Shown here: in pieces, positions 8,548-18,148 of the stretch
Numbering within the stretch: position 1 is the first letter of the stretch
Layout of the letters: the number at the start of each line of letters is the position of its first letter
Assembly: GCA_903832285.1 (NCBI GenBank)
Contig: CAILAY010000063.1
Coordinates: forward strand, 59,965-123,964
Length of the DNA stretch: 64,000 bases
Direction of reading: 5' to 3'
Origin: an uncultured beta proteobacterium
GTDB lineage: Bacteria; Pseudomonadota; Gammaproteobacteria; Burkholderiales; Burkholderiaceae_C
Translations under genes and position numbers: made by a program
Notes under the pieces: generated by a model
Databases searched by the model: none
What the model was told of the DNA's origin: nothing
Seen by the model: the letters and a program-made list of their open reading frames with translations, nothing else

Positions 8548-10412
8548 CAATGACCTCACTGCTCGAAACCATCAACGATCCGAACGACCTGCGCCAGTTG
8601 CCACGGCCACAGCTGAAGACGCTGGCCGACGAACTGCGCAGCTTTCTGCTGGAAAGCGTAGCCAAGACCGGTGGCCACCTGAGCTCCAACCTGGGCACGG
8701 TCGAGCTCACCATAGCGCTGCATGCGGTGTTCAACACCCCCTACGACCGACTGGTTTGGGACGTGGGCCATCAAACGTATCCGCACAAGATCCTCACGGG
8801 TCGCCGTGCGCGCATGGGAACGCTGCGGCAGCAAGGCGGCCTGAGTGGTTTTCCGCAGCGCGCCGAGAGCGAATACGACGCCTTCGGCACGGCACATTCC
8901 AGCACCTCCATTTCGGCTGCCCTGGGCATGGCCCTGGCGGCGCGCATCAAGGGTGAAAACCGCAACGCTGTGGCCATCATCGGCGACGGCGCCATGACCG
9001 CAGGCGAAGCGTTCGAAGCGCTGAACAATGCCGGCGTGGCGGACTGCCAGTTGCTGGTGGTGCTCAACGATAACGACATGAGCATCAGTCCGCCGGTGGG
9101 CGCGCTTAACCGTTACCTGGCGCAGCTCATGAGCGGCCAGTTCTACGCTGCGGCGAAGAACGTTGGCAAGCAGGTGCTCAAGGGCGCGCCGCCGTTGTTC
9201 GAGTTGGCCAAGCGGCTGGAACAGCAGGCCAAAGGCATGGTGGTGCCGGCCACGCTGTTCGAAAAGTTCGGTTTCAACTACATCGGTCCGATTGATGGCC
9301 ACGACCTGGACTCACTCATCCCCACGCTGGAAAACATCAAGCACCTGATGGCGCAGCGCTCGGGTCCGCAGTTCCTGCACGTGGTGACGAAGAAGGGTCA
9401 GGGCTACCATCTGGCCGAGGCCGATCCGGTGGCCTACCACGGGCCGGGAAAGTTCGATCCGGCAGTGGGTCTGAAGACGCCGACAGCCCAGCCTCAAACC
9501 AGTTTCACGCAGGTGTTCGGCCAATGGTTATGCGACATGGCCGAGAAGGATACGCGGCTGATCGGCATCACGCCCGCGATGCGTGAAGGCTCCGGCATGG
9601 TGGAGTTCGAACGCCGTTTTCCGGGTCGCTATTTCGATGTGGGGATTGCCGAGCAGCACGCTGTCACCTTCGCTGCCGGCCTGGCCTGCGAAGGTTTCAA
9701 ACCCGTGGTTGCGATCTATTCGACCTTTCTGCAGCGGGCCTACGATCAGCTGATTCACGACGTGGCGATACAGAACCTGCCGGTGGTGTTTGCCCTGGAT
9801 CGCGCGGGTCTCGTGGGCGCCGATGGTGCGACGCACGCCGGCGCCTACGATATCGCCTATCTGCGCTGCATTCCCAACATGAGCGTGGCCTGCCCGGCAG
9901 ATGAAAACGAGTGCCGCCAACTTCTGAGCACGGCGTTTGCGCAGGAGCATCCGGTGGCCGTGCGCTATCCGCGTGGCGCTGGCGTCGGCGTGCCGGTGCA
10001 GACCGGCCTGGAAGTTCTGCCCTACGGCAAGGGCGAACTGCGCCGCGAGGGAAAAGGCATCGCCATTCTGGCGTTTGGGCCCTTGCTGCATCCGGCTCTG
10101 GGAGCTGCCGAGGAACTCAACGCAACTGTGGTCAACATGCGCTGGGCCAAGCCGCTGGATACCGCGCTGCTGTTGCGCGTGGCGCAGGCGCATGAGGTGC
10201 TCGTGACGGTGGAGGACGGCTGCGTCATGGGAGGCGCGGGCAGCGCGGTGGCCGAAGCCCTGAATCAGGCCGGCGTGCTGCGCCCGTTGTTGCAACTCGG
10301 GTTTCCCGATATCTTCATCGAACACGGCGACCCGGTGCGATTGATGACGCAACAGGGCCTGGACGCAGCCGGCATCGAGATGTCGATTCGGCGGCGTTTT
10401 TCCAACCTTTAG
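8544..10412 (+). CDS. dxs: 1-deoxy-D-xylulose-5-phosphate synthase
   Basis: 622 residues, full length for Dxs. This thiamine-diphosphate enzyme joins pyruvate and glyceraldehyde 3-phosphate, the entry step of the MEP pathway. Seen are '[13 protein letters not shown]', the ThDP motif starting [16 protein letters not shown], and the second-domain motif '[15 protein letters not shown]'. The ATG overlaps the ispA stop in ATGA. A second ATG at 8550 is close by. The gene ends the operon, and 148 bp separate it from the TRAP binding-protein gene. Confidence 0.96.
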   Translation: MTMTSLLETINDPNDLRQLPRPQLKTLADELRSFLLESVAKTGGHLSSNLGTVELTIALHAVFNTPYDRLVWDVGHQTYPHKILTGRRARMGTLRQQGGLSGFPQRAESEYDAFGTAHSSTSISAALGMALAARIKGENRNAVAIIGDGAMTAGEAFEALNNAGVADCQLLVVLNDNDMSISPPVGALNRYLAQLMSGQFYAAAKNVGKQVLKGAPPLFELAKRLEQQAKGMVVPATLFEKFGFNYIGPIDGHDLDSLIPTLENIKHLMAQRSGPQFLHVVTKKGQGYHLAEADPVAYHGPGKFDPAVGLKTPTAQPQTSFTQVFGQWLCDMAEKDTRLIGITPAMREGSGMVEFERRFPGRYFDVGIAEQHAVTFAAGLACEGFKPVVAIYSTFLQRAYDQLIHDVAIQNLPVVFALDRAGLVGADGATHAGAYDIAYLRCIPNMSVACPADENECRQLLSTAFAQEHPVAVRYPRGAGVGVPVQTGLEVLPYGKGELRREGKGIAILAFGPLLHPALGAAEELNATVVNMRWAKPLDTALLLRVAQAHEVLVTVEDGCVMGGAGSAVAEALNQAGVLRPLLQLGFPDIFIEHGDPVRLMTQQGLDAAGIEMSIRRRFSNL

Positions 10413-10560
10413 GCAGAGACGCTGCAGTCAATGCGTCAAGGGTTAACCCGCAGCGAAGGCGCTACCCACGATTCCTACAATGGACGCTGACCATCGTCAG
10501 TTCGGGTGCTCCTGAAACATCAGCCTGGCCGGCCAGTTCAATCAACCTTCGGAGAGAAAT

Positions 10561-11643
10561 ATGGATCGTCGTTCCCTTATCAAAAATGCCGGTATCGCCG
10601 GTGTGCTCGCAGCCGGCGTAGCGCCTGCAGCGCATGCGCAGGCCGCCAGTGTGCGCTGGCGCCTAGCATCAAGTTTCCCCAAGTCGCTGGACACGATCTT
10701 TGGCGGTGCTGAGGTCTTCGCCAAGAAGGTCGGTGAAATGTCGGGTGGCAAGTTCGTCATCTCGACCCACGCAGCCGGTGAACTGATGCCGGCATTTGGC
10801 GTGGTGGACGGCGTGCAGAACGCCACCGTGGAATGCGCTCATACCTGCGCCTACTACTTCTTCGGCAAGGACGAAACCTTTGCGCTGGGCTGCGCCGTAC
10901 CTTTTGGCCTGAACAGCCGCCAGATGACCGCCTGGATGTACGAAGGCAATGGCGGCAAGCTGATGCGCGACTTCTACAAGGGCTTCAACATCATCAACTT
11001 CCCGATGGGCAACACCGGTTGCCAGATGGGTGGCTGGTACCGCAAGGAGATCAAGTCGGTCAAGGACATCAAGGGACTGAAATTCCGAGTTGGCGGCTTT
11101 GCCGGCAAGGTGATTGCGCGCATGGGCGGCGTCCCGCAAAACATCCCCGGTGGCGAGATCTATCAGGCGCTGGAAAAAGGCACGATCGACGCTGCCGAGT
11201 GGGTGGGTCCGTACGACGACCAGAAACTGGGCTTCAACAAGGTGGCTCCATACTACTACTACCCTGGCTGGTGGGAAGGTGGTCCGCAGGTTGACCTCTA
11301 CATCAACGACAAGGCGTATGACGCACTGTCGCCGGAAAACAAGGCGATCGTTCAGGCAGCCGCCGCATTTGCCCACGTGGACATGCAGGCCAAGTACGAC
11401 GCGCGCAATCCGGCGGCGCTGAAGCAACTGGTGGGAAACAAGACCAAGGTGCTGCCTTTCCCCAAGGACGTGCTGGACTTGGCGTTCAAGGAATCCATGG
11501 GCCTGTACGAAGAACTGCGCGCCAGCAACGCGAACTGGAAGAAGGTGTACGACGATATGGCCACGTTCCGGCGTGACCAGAACCTGTGGTTCCGCTTCAC
11601 CGAAGCCAAGTTCGACAGCTACATGCAGTCGCAAAAACTGTAA
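10561..11643 (+). CDS. TRAP transporter periplasmic substrate-binding protein (DctP family)
   Basis: 360 residues. The N-terminus 'MDRRSLIKNAGIAGVLAAG' looks like a twin-arginine signal, ending near AAHAQA. The mature part has the TRAP binding-protein fold (for example 'ASSFPKSLDTIFGGAE' and 'DAAEWVGPYDDQKLGF') and belongs with TakP-like 2-oxoacid binders, although the ligand is not proven. GGAGA sits 6-10 bases before the ATG. Its permeases (11727-14119) lie on the opposite strand, facing it across a shared bidirectional terminator, so binding protein and permease must be transcribed from separate promoters. Confidence 0.92.
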   Translation: MDRRSLIKNAGIAGVLAAGVAPAAHAQAASVRWRLASSFPKSLDTIFGGAEVFAKKVGEMSGGKFVISTHAAGELMPAFGVVDGVQNATVECAHTCAYYFFGKDETFALGCAVPFGLNSRQMTAWMYEGNGGKLMRDFYKGFNIINFPMGNTGCQMGGWYRKEIKSVKDIKGLKFRVGGFAGKVIARMGGVPQNIPGGEIYQALEKGTIDAAEWVGPYDDQKLGFNKVAPYYYYPGWWEGGPQVDLYINDKAYDALSPENKAIVQAAAAFAHVDMQAKYDARNPAALKQLVGNKTKVLPFPKDVLDLAFKESMGLYEELRASNANWKKVYDDMATFRRDQNLWFRFTEAKFDSYMQSQKL

Positions 11644-11657
11644 GCCGCTGCTCCTCA

Positions 11658-11688
11658 CAAAAAAGCCCCGCAACGCGGGGCTTTTTTG
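11658..11688. terminator. Bidirectional rho-independent terminator between convergent TRAP genes
   Basis: A perfect 7-bp G/C stem, GCCCCGC-AAC-GCGGGGC, is flanked by six A on the left and six T on the right, so it can end transcription from both sides. It separates the binding-protein gene (plus strand) from the large permease gene (minus strand). Confidence 0.93.
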
Positions 11689-11726
11689 TGTCGTGTGCGC
11701 CCAGCATGGCGCACGTCGGGAGCAGG

Positions 11727-13493
11727 CTACTTCTTGTCCTTGGCCATCGAGTCTTCCATGGCCTTCATCGGGTCGGCGTCCGAATTTTTCGACTCCGGGG
11801 CCGGGGCACCCGGCGTTACCACTTCTGGCGCCGATGCCGCTTCCACGGGCGCCTCGGCCTGCACCTCCAACTGCACCTTGTCCAGGTCGATCTTCACTTC
11901 CTTGTCCAGACCGCTGGAGACGATACCTGGGAAGGCAATGATGAGGCCCACCATCACGATCTGGATCAGCACAAAAGGTATGGCCCCCCAGTAGATCTGC
12001 ATCGTCGTGACGGGTTCGATCTGCTTCTTGGAGACGCGGTCGGTGTAGGCCTTGATCGGCGCAACGCTGCGCAGGTAGAACAGTGCGAAACCGAAGGGCG
12101 GATGCATGAACGAGGTCTGCATGTTCACGCCCAGCAGCACGCCAAACCAGATCAGGTCGATGCCCAGCTTCTCGGCCACCGGGCCGATCAGCGGCACGAC
12201 GATGAACGAGAGCTCGAAGAAGTCCAGGAAGAAGGCCAGGAAGAAGATCATGATGTTCACCACGATCAGGAAACCCAGCTGTCCACCGGGTACGCCGGTG
12301 AGCAGGTGTTCCACCCACTTCTGTCCGTCCACGCCCTGGAACACGAGGCTGAAGACGGTGGAACCCACCAGGATGAACACCACAAAACATGCCAGCTTGG
12401 TGGTGCTGTTCAGGGCCTGCTTGAGCAGGGAAAAGCTCAGACGACCGCGCGCGGACGCCATGATGATCGCGCCCATCGCGCCCATGGCGCCGCCTTCGGT
12501 GGGCGTGGCAATCCCCAGGAAGATGGTGCCCAGTACGAGGAAGATCAGCAGCAGCGGCGGGATCAGCACAAAGGTCACGCGCTCGGCCATCTTGGACAAC
12601 AGGCCCAGGCGCGTGAGCTTGTTCAGGGACGCGATTACGAAGGCCAGGATCACACCCAGACACATGGAGACGACGATGGTTTCGTCGGTGGCGACGGTGT
12701 CGACCACTGTGCCGGTCCACCAACTTACCACCTGGGCATAGTGCTGGCCAAAATAGATCGCCAGGCCCGTGCTCAGCGCCGTCAGGATCAGCAGCGAGGT
12801 GCCGCCGCTCTTGCCGCTGGCCTCGCGAAAGGTGCGCGCTTCAATCGGCAGCGCTGGCACCCACGCAGGCTTGATGAAGGCCAGCAGGATGACGTAGCCG
12901 GCGTACATGGCAGTGAGGAAGAAGCCGGGGATGAAGGCGCCCTTGTACATGTCGCCCACGCTGCGGCCCAGCTGGTCGGCCAGAATGATGAGCACCAGCG
13001 AAGGCGGGATGATCTGCGCCAGCGTGCCCGAGGCCGCGATCACGCCCGAGGCCAAGCGCCGGTCGTAGCCGTAGCGCAGCATGATGGGCAGGGATATCAG
13101 GCCCATGGAAATTACCGACGCGGCGACGACGCCGGTGGTGGCCGCCAGCAATGCACCGACAAAAATGACGGCCAGCGCCAGGCCACCGCGCAACGGACCA
13201 AAAAGCTGGCCGATGGTTTCGAGCAAGTCCTCGGCCATGCCGCTGCGCTCAAGGATCAACCCCATGAGCGTGAAGAACGGTATCGCCAGCAGGGTGTCGT
13301 TTTGCATGATGCCGAACATGCGCAGCGGCAGCGCTTGCAGCAGCGCTTCGGGTAGCAGGCCCAGTTGCACGCCGACAAAGCCGAAGAACAGGCCGCAGGC
13401 TCCCAGGCTGAAAGCCACGGGAAAACCCATCAGCAAGAAGATGATCAGCCCCGCAAACATGAGGGGGGCGTAGTTGGCAACAATGAATTCCAT
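11727..13493 (-). CDS. TRAP transporter large permease (DctM family)
   Basis: 588 residues with more than a dozen hydrophobic segments. It is longer than the roughly 430 of classic DctM because of inserts and a hydrophilic C-terminal tail (about 530-588) rich in Ala, Pro and Glu. Typical DctM stretches are 'PFFTLMGLILERSGMAEDLL' and 'GTLAQIIPPSLVLIILADQL'. The start ATG has GGAG at good spacing. The small-permease gene ends 17 bp upstream, so the two are cotranscribed. Together they form the membrane part of a Na+-coupled TRAP importer, most probably for the substrate of the facing binding protein. Confidence 0.92.
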   Translation of the reverse strand: MEFIVANYAPLMFAGLIIFLLMGFPVAFSLGACGLFFGFVGVQLGLLPEALLQALPLRMFGIMQNDTLLAIPFFTLMGLILERSGMAEDLLETIGQLFGPLRGGLALAVIFVGALLAATTGVVAASVISMGLISLPIMLRYGYDRRLASGVIAASGTLAQIIPPSLVLIILADQLGRSVGDMYKGAFIPGFFLTAMYAGYVILLAFIKPAWVPALPIEARTFREASGKSGGTSLLILTALSTGLAIYFGQHYAQVVSWWTGTVVDTVATDETIVVSMCLGVILAFVIASLNKLTRLGLLSKMAERVTFVLIPPLLLIFLVLGTIFLGIATPTEGGAMGAMGAIIMASARGRLSFSLLKQALNSTTKLACFVVFILVGSTVFSLVFQGVDGQKWVEHLLTGVPGGQLGFLIVVNIMIFFLAFFLDFFELSFIVVPLIGPVAEKLGIDLIWFGVLLGVNMQTSFMHPPFGFALFYLRSVAPIKAYTDRVSKKQIEPVTTMQIYWGAIPFVLIQIVMVGLIIAFPGIVSSGLDKEVKIDLDKVQLEVQAEAPVEAASAPEVVTPGAPAPESKNSDADPMKAMEDSMAKDKK

Positions 13494-13510
13494 GAGCTAC
13501 TCCAGGTGCA

Positions 13511-14119
13511 TTAAGCCGTCTTTGCCTTGGCGGCTTTTTCTTCAGCCAGTTTCAGAATGGCTTCGGCCAGTTCCTCTTCGGCGGACTTTTCCACCTTCTT
13601 GTGCGTTGGGTCCTCGATCAGGCCCATCAGGAACCCAACGCGCTTGATCAGTTCGGAACTGGCCTGCAGCAGCAGCAGGGCAAATCCCAGCGGCAGCATG
13701 GCGTAGACGGGCCAGCGGATCAGGCCGCCGGCGTTGGACGACACCTCGCCGGTGATGTAGCCTTTGATCACGAATGGCATGCTGAACCAGAGGATGGTGA
13801 TGCAAAACGGGATCAGGAACACGGTAAAGCCGAACACGTCGATCCAGATCTGCGCGCGCTTGGACAATTTGCTTGACAGCACGTCGATCTTTACGTGTTC
13901 GCCGTTGAGCAGGGTGTAGCCGGCTGCGATCAGGAAGGACGCGGCAAAAAGGTACCACTGGATTTCCAGATACGCGTTGGAACTGGTGTTGAAGAGCTTG
14001 CGCACGATCGCATTCAACGCGCTGATCACGGTGGAGCCCAGTATCAGCCAGATGACGTACTTGCCAATCAGACTGTTGAGCCAGTCCACGGCCTTGGACA
14101 GTTTTAGAAGTGCTTGCAT
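13511..14119 (-). CDS. TRAP transporter small permease (DctQ family)
   Basis: 202 residues with four membrane helices and a charged, Ala/Lys/Glu-rich C-terminal tail. The motif 'LEIQWYLFAASFLIAAGYTL' is typical of DctQ. I placed the start at the ATG at 14119 because GGAGACAAC precedes it. An in-frame start 17 codons upstream lacks such a site. First gene of the dctQ-dctM pair. Confidence 0.9.
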   Translation of the reverse strand: MQALLKLSKAVDWLNSLIGKYVIWLILGSTVISALNAIVRKLFNTSSNAYLEIQWYLFAASFLIAAGYTLLNGEHVKIDVLSSKLSKRAQIWIDVFGFTVFLIPFCITILWFSMPFVIKGYITGEVSSNAGGLIRWPVYAMLPLGFALLLLQASSELIKRVGFLMGLIEDPTHKKVEKSAEEELAEAILKLAEEKAAKAKTA

Positions 14120-14305
14120 GTTGTCTCCGCGACAAATATTGTGACGGTTGAGGGTAACGCTTCGATCCACCTAAAAACGTGACAGCGGGTCATTTCTTCC
14201 TAGGGAAAACGCGTATGTGAAAACACATAGTGCCGCGCACCGTCATCGTGGCGCGCCGCGTATAGTGAAGCAGGCGCGACAACGTGAAGATCAGGAGGGC
14301 CACCA

Positions 14306-14971
14306 ATGTTCTCTGTTTATGGTGTGATGGGGCGATTGTTCAACGGTCCGCTGGACCAGATGCGCCAGGTGGGAGGCATCAATACCTTGACGCGCAGCCG
14401 GGCTGTGGCACGCATCGGCGAGGACCCCACGTCCAGTGACAACGGCGATGATTTGCGGCGCGCCACGCTCGTGCAAGCGGCGCCGCGCAAGCCGGTCACT
14501 GCCTACTCCCAGGTGCAGGAGGGCGACAGCCAGCGCCGACCGCTCAGTCGCGTAGTTGACGTGATGAGTCGCAAGGTGCTGACCGTGGGCCTGTCGGCGT
14601 CGTTGCTGGATGCCTGGCAGTTTTTGACGGATCACGGCATCGGCCAGGCACCGGTAGTGGACGACCAGGGCATGTTGGTGGGAATGCTGTTGCGTGCCGA
14701 TCTGCTGCGCGCCGGGCACCTGCCGGCGCCCGATGCGCACCCGCTGGCCTGGCGGGCCTGGCTGGCGCAGCCAGTTGCAGACGCGATGTGGACACCGGTG
14801 CCAAGCGTGCAGTCCGACACCGACCTGCGCCACGTCGCCCGCGTGCTGCTTGATACCGGCCTGCCTGGCCTGCCGGTGGTGGAGGCGAACGGATCAGTTG
14901 CAGGCTTTGTGTCGCGCTCGGACTTGTTGCGTGCGATCGTGAACGACCCGCCGCTGGATTTGTGGAGCTGA
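14306..14971 (+). CDS. Tandem CBS-domain protein
   Basis: 221 residues. A roughly 80-residue polar N-terminal region precedes two CBS motifs. The first starts at 'VVDVMSRKVLTVGLSASLLD' and ends in 'LVGMLLRADLL'. The second starts at 'VADAMWTPVPSVQSDTDL' and ends in 'VAGFVSRSDLL'. CBS pairs bind adenine nucleotides and act as energy or redox sensors. No enzymatic domain is attached, so the partner is unknown. AGGAGG lies seven bases before the ATG. The gene runs convergently with the large PAS/GGDEF/EAL gene, with a 30-bp gap. Confidence 0.88.
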   Translation: MFSVYGVMGRLFNGPLDQMRQVGGINTLTRSRAVARIGEDPTSSDNGDDLRRATLVQAAPRKPVTAYSQVQEGDSQRRPLSRVVDVMSRKVLTVGLSASLLDAWQFLTDHGIGQAPVVDDQGMLVGMLLRADLLRAGHLPAPDAHPLAWRAWLAQPVADAMWTPVPSVQSDTDLRHVARVLLDTGLPGLPVVEANGSVAGFVSRSDLLRAIVNDPPLDLWS

Positions 14972-15001
14972 GCGAGGACGCAGGCTGATGCGCCGCACAC
15001 T

Positions 15002-18000
15002 TCAGGAGCGTCTGGCAAACGCCTCGAACTCCGCCAGCGGCAGCGGGCGACTGAACAGATAGCCCTGGTAGGCGTGACAACCCTGGCGCGCAAGAAAGTC
15101 GCGCTGCGCCTCCATCTCCACGCCTTCGGCGATAACGGACAGCCCCAGGCTTTCTGCCAGTGCCACCACCATCTTGGCAATGGCGGCATCGTTGGGGCTG
15201 GTAAGGATGTTGCGCACGAAACTCTGGTCAATCTTGAGTTGATCCAGCGGCAGGCGTTTCAGATAGTAGAGCGACGAGTAACCGGTGCCGAAATCATCCA
15301 GCGAGAAACCGACTCCCTTCAGCTTCAGCGTGGTCATCTTGGCGATCACGCCTTCCACATCATCCACCAGCAGGCTCTCGGTCAGTTCCAGTTTAAGCAA
15401 TTTCGGGTTGGCACCCGTGCGCTCCAGAACGGCCAGAACGTCGCTGACGAAATCGCGGTGGTGAAACTGACGCGCGCTGACATTCACCGCCAGCGTGAGG
15501 TGGGACAACTCGGGACTGCGTGCCCAAAGGGCCAGTTGGGTGCAGGCGGTTTCCAGCACCCAGGTTCCGATGGCCAGAATCAATCCGGTTTCTTCGGCCA
15601 GTGGAATGAACTCCAGCGGAGACACCAGGCCGCGCAAAGGATGCTGCCAGCGGATCAGCGCTTCGGCTCCCGTCAAGCGAGTGTCGCCGACAACCTGGGC
15701 CTGGTAATGAATGACAAACTGGGTCTTCGCGATCGCTTCGCGCAGGTCCGATTCCAGGGCAACACGCGCCGTGACCACGGCCTGCATTTGTGGATCGAAA
15801 AAGCGCAGGGCATTACGCCCGGCGGCCTTGGCCTGGTACATCGCCAGATCGGTGCGCTTGAGCAGATCGTCGATGGTCTCACGCTGATCGGCAAACAGCG
15901 TGACGCCGATGCTGGGCGTATTGTGGTGGGCGTAACTCCCGAGTTCGTAGGGTTGACTGAGCGCAACGAGGATCTTTTCTCCCACGGTTTCCGCCTGCGT
16001 GGCTGCCTCCTGCTCGTTCTCGCTCAAGTCCTCAAGGATCACCACGAATTCGTCACCGCCAAGACGGGCTACCGTATCGCCTTCGCGCACGCACGAAGGC
16101 AGACGCTGCGCCACCTGTTGCAACAGCAGGTCGCCAATGTCGTGGCCCAGGGTGTCGTTGAGGGTCTTGAAATTGTCCAGATCGATCAGCAGCAGGGCCG
16201 CGTACCGTTTGTTGCGGGCGCTGGACGCCAGGGCCTGCTTCAGCCGATCCAGCAGCAGACGCCGGTTGGGCAGTCGCGTCAATGGGTCGTAGAAGGCCAG
16301 ACTGTTGATCTCTTCTTCCGCGGCCTTTCTGAAAGTGATGTCGGTGAACGCGGCGACGTAATTGCTGATGGCTCCGGCATCATCCTTCACCACCGAGATC
16401 GTGAGCCACTCGGGATAGACCTCACTGTTCTTGCGCCGGCTCCAGATTTCACCGCTCCAATGTCCCTTGTCCTGCAGACTTTGCGCGATAGAGGCGTGGA
16501 ACGCGGCGTCATGGCGGTCGGAGTCCAGCAATTGAGGGGTTTGCCCCACGGCTTCGCCGGCGCTATAGCCGGTGATCTCGGTAAAGGACCGGTTCACGCG
16601 CACGATCACCTTGGCGGCATCGGTGATGAAGATCCCTTCCTGTGATTCGAACGCCGTGGCCGCGATGCGCAACGCCTCTCCGGTCTGCTTAAATTTGGTG
16701 ATGTCGCGCATCGCCACCTGGATCGCGGGTTCACCATCGTAGGTGATCCACGAACTCTGGACTTCCACGTCCATGATGGTCCCGTCCAGCCTGAGAAATT
16801 TCTCCTCGATCATCGGCATCGATTTGAGGTAGGAAGTCATGCGATCGACACGCTCGCGCACAATCCCCCGAAAGTCGGGGTGCACAAACTGCAGCAGAGG
16901 CTGGCCGATCAGGTTTTGCTTGGTGTCGGCGCCGAACATCTTCACCGTGGCCGGATTCACATAGATCACCGTGCCGGCGCGGTGCACTGCAATCGCCTCG
17001 TGCGATCTTTCGATCATGGTGCGAAATCGCTCTTCGCTCTCCATCAGCGCTGCGGCCGCTTGTTTGCGCTCGGTAATGTCGGCGATGAAGGCAGTGAAGT
17101 GCCAACTGTCACCTGTGCGCATCGGCGTGATCGCCAGTTCCACCGCGAACTCCTCGCCGCTTCGACGCAACGCACTGATCTCGGTGCGCCGGTTCAGCAC
17201 ATGCTCGACGCCGCTTGTCAGAAACCTCGCCAGACCACGGCGGTGTGATTCGCGATGCTGTTGCGGAATGATGGTTTCATCCAACGCCAGCCCAAGCACT
17301 TCGTCAGAAGACCAGCCGAAGACCGCTTGCGCGCGCAGGTTCCAGTCGGTGATCTTGCCCTGGGCGTCCATGCCGATGACAGCGTCCAGCGCCGTGTCGA
17401 CGACGGCGCGCAGCCGGTACTCGCCCTGTATCAGTTCGCGCATGGACTGATTGAATTTTCGCCCGACCACCGTCATTAGCAGCGCACCGCACAGCAGCGC
17501 GATGGCCACCGTGCGTTCCATGGCGTCGCCGGTGTGCCAGAGCGCTGCCGCCGGTGGCAGCAGGGTTGTGGCGATGAAGACCTGCATCGCCTGGCGCTGC
17601 GGCGCCACCGATATCATGGCCACTGCGCAAACGCACATCAGGATCGCGACAAACAACGCGGACTCTGCACCCGTGGCGGCCCGCATCATCAGACTGGGTC
17701 CGGTGGCCCAGGCGAGGCCAGCGAGCGCCGTCTGGCACATGAACAGGCGCCGCCACAGCGCATGTGCGCCAGCTCCGGGCTGGGCCCGGCGAAACGCGGC
17801 ACATTCGATATACCCAGCGAGCGTCGCGGCCATGATGGCAAGCAGCCACAAGGCCATCAGCGTCGATGGAAAGAATGACCACAACAGCAGACCGAGGAGC
17901 ACGGCCGCGGTCGCGGTCATCAGAAGATTCAGCGGCTTGCGCTCGTAGGCGGCGTACAGTAGTTTGGCTTCGACCAATTGCTCGGGATGCGACAAGTCGT

Positions 18001-18028
18001 CGGTGGGTTGCAGGCGCGAATCGCTCAT
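15002..18028 (-). CDS. Membrane PAS-GGDEF-EAL cyclic-di-GMP enzyme
   Basis: About 1008 residues. Five or six membrane helices (about 35-200) are followed by three PAS domains (about 210-330, 345-470, 475-590), a GGDEF domain and an EAL domain. GGDEF is intact (near 657) with an RxxD inhibitory site (REGD) five residues before it. The EAL domain keeps 'EALIRW' (near 785) and 'DDFGTGYSSL' (near 909), so both synthesis and hydrolysis of c-di-GMP are possible. I chose the ATG at 18028; an in-frame GTG at 18100 is an alternative, and neither has a clear ribosome-binding site. The stimulus is unknown. Confidence 0.9.
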   Translation of the reverse strand: MSDSRLQPTDDLSHPEQLVEAKLLYAAYERKPLNLLMTATAAVLLGLLLWSFFPSTLMALWLLAIMAATLAGYIECAAFRRAQPGAGAHALWRRLFMCQTALAGLAWATGPSLMMRAATGAESALFVAILMCVCAVAMISVAPQRQAMQVFIATTLLPPAAALWHTGDAMERTVAIALLCGALLMTVVGRKFNQSMRELIQGEYRLRAVVDTALDAVIGMDAQGKITDWNLRAQAVFGWSSDEVLGLALDETIIPQQHRESHRRGLARFLTSGVEHVLNRRTEISALRRSGEEFAVELAITPMRTGDSWHFTAFIADITERKQAAAALMESEERFRTMIERSHEAIAVHRAGTVIYVNPATVKMFGADTKQNLIGQPLLQFVHPDFRGIVRERVDRMTSYLKSMPMIEEKFLRLDGTIMDVEVQSSWITYDGEPAIQVAMRDITKFKQTGEALRIAATAFESQEGIFITDAAKVIVRVNRSFTEITGYSAGEAVGQTPQLLDSDRHDAAFHASIAQSLQDKGHWSGEIWSRRKNSEVYPEWLTISVVKDDAGAISNYVAAFTDITFRKAAEEEINSLAFYDPLTRLPNRRLLLDRLKQALASSARNKRYAALLLIDLDNFKTLNDTLGHDIGDLLLQQVAQRLPSCVREGDTVARLGGDEFVVILEDLSENEQEAATQAETVGEKILVALSQPYELGSYAHHNTPSIGVTLFADQRETIDDLLKRTDLAMYQAKAAGRNALRFFDPQMQAVVTARVALESDLREAIAKTQFVIHYQAQVVGDTRLTGAEALIRWQHPLRGLVSPLEFIPLAEETGLILAIGTWVLETACTQLALWARSPELSHLTLAVNVSARQFHHRDFVSDVLAVLERTGANPKLLKLELTESLLVDDVEGVIAKMTTLKLKGVGFSLDDFGTGYSSLYYLKRLPLDQLKIDQSFVRNILTSPNDAAIAKMVVALAESLGLSVIAEGVEMEAQRDFLARQGCHAYQGYLFSRPLPLAEFEAFARRS

Positions 18029-18148
18029 GCTTGCATACGAATTTGTGAACGGTGCACGAGGGGCATGGATGACACTTTCCGGAAAGATCAACGGCGCCAC
18101 GCAGCGCGGGCGGCAATAACACTGCCAACGGAAAGTGTATGCGATGCG

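Noticed and set aside
11586..13355. 589-codon plus-strand open frame rich in His, Gln and Asp
   Set aside because: It is the antisense shadow of the TRAP large permease; its composition is that of reversed membrane-helix codons.
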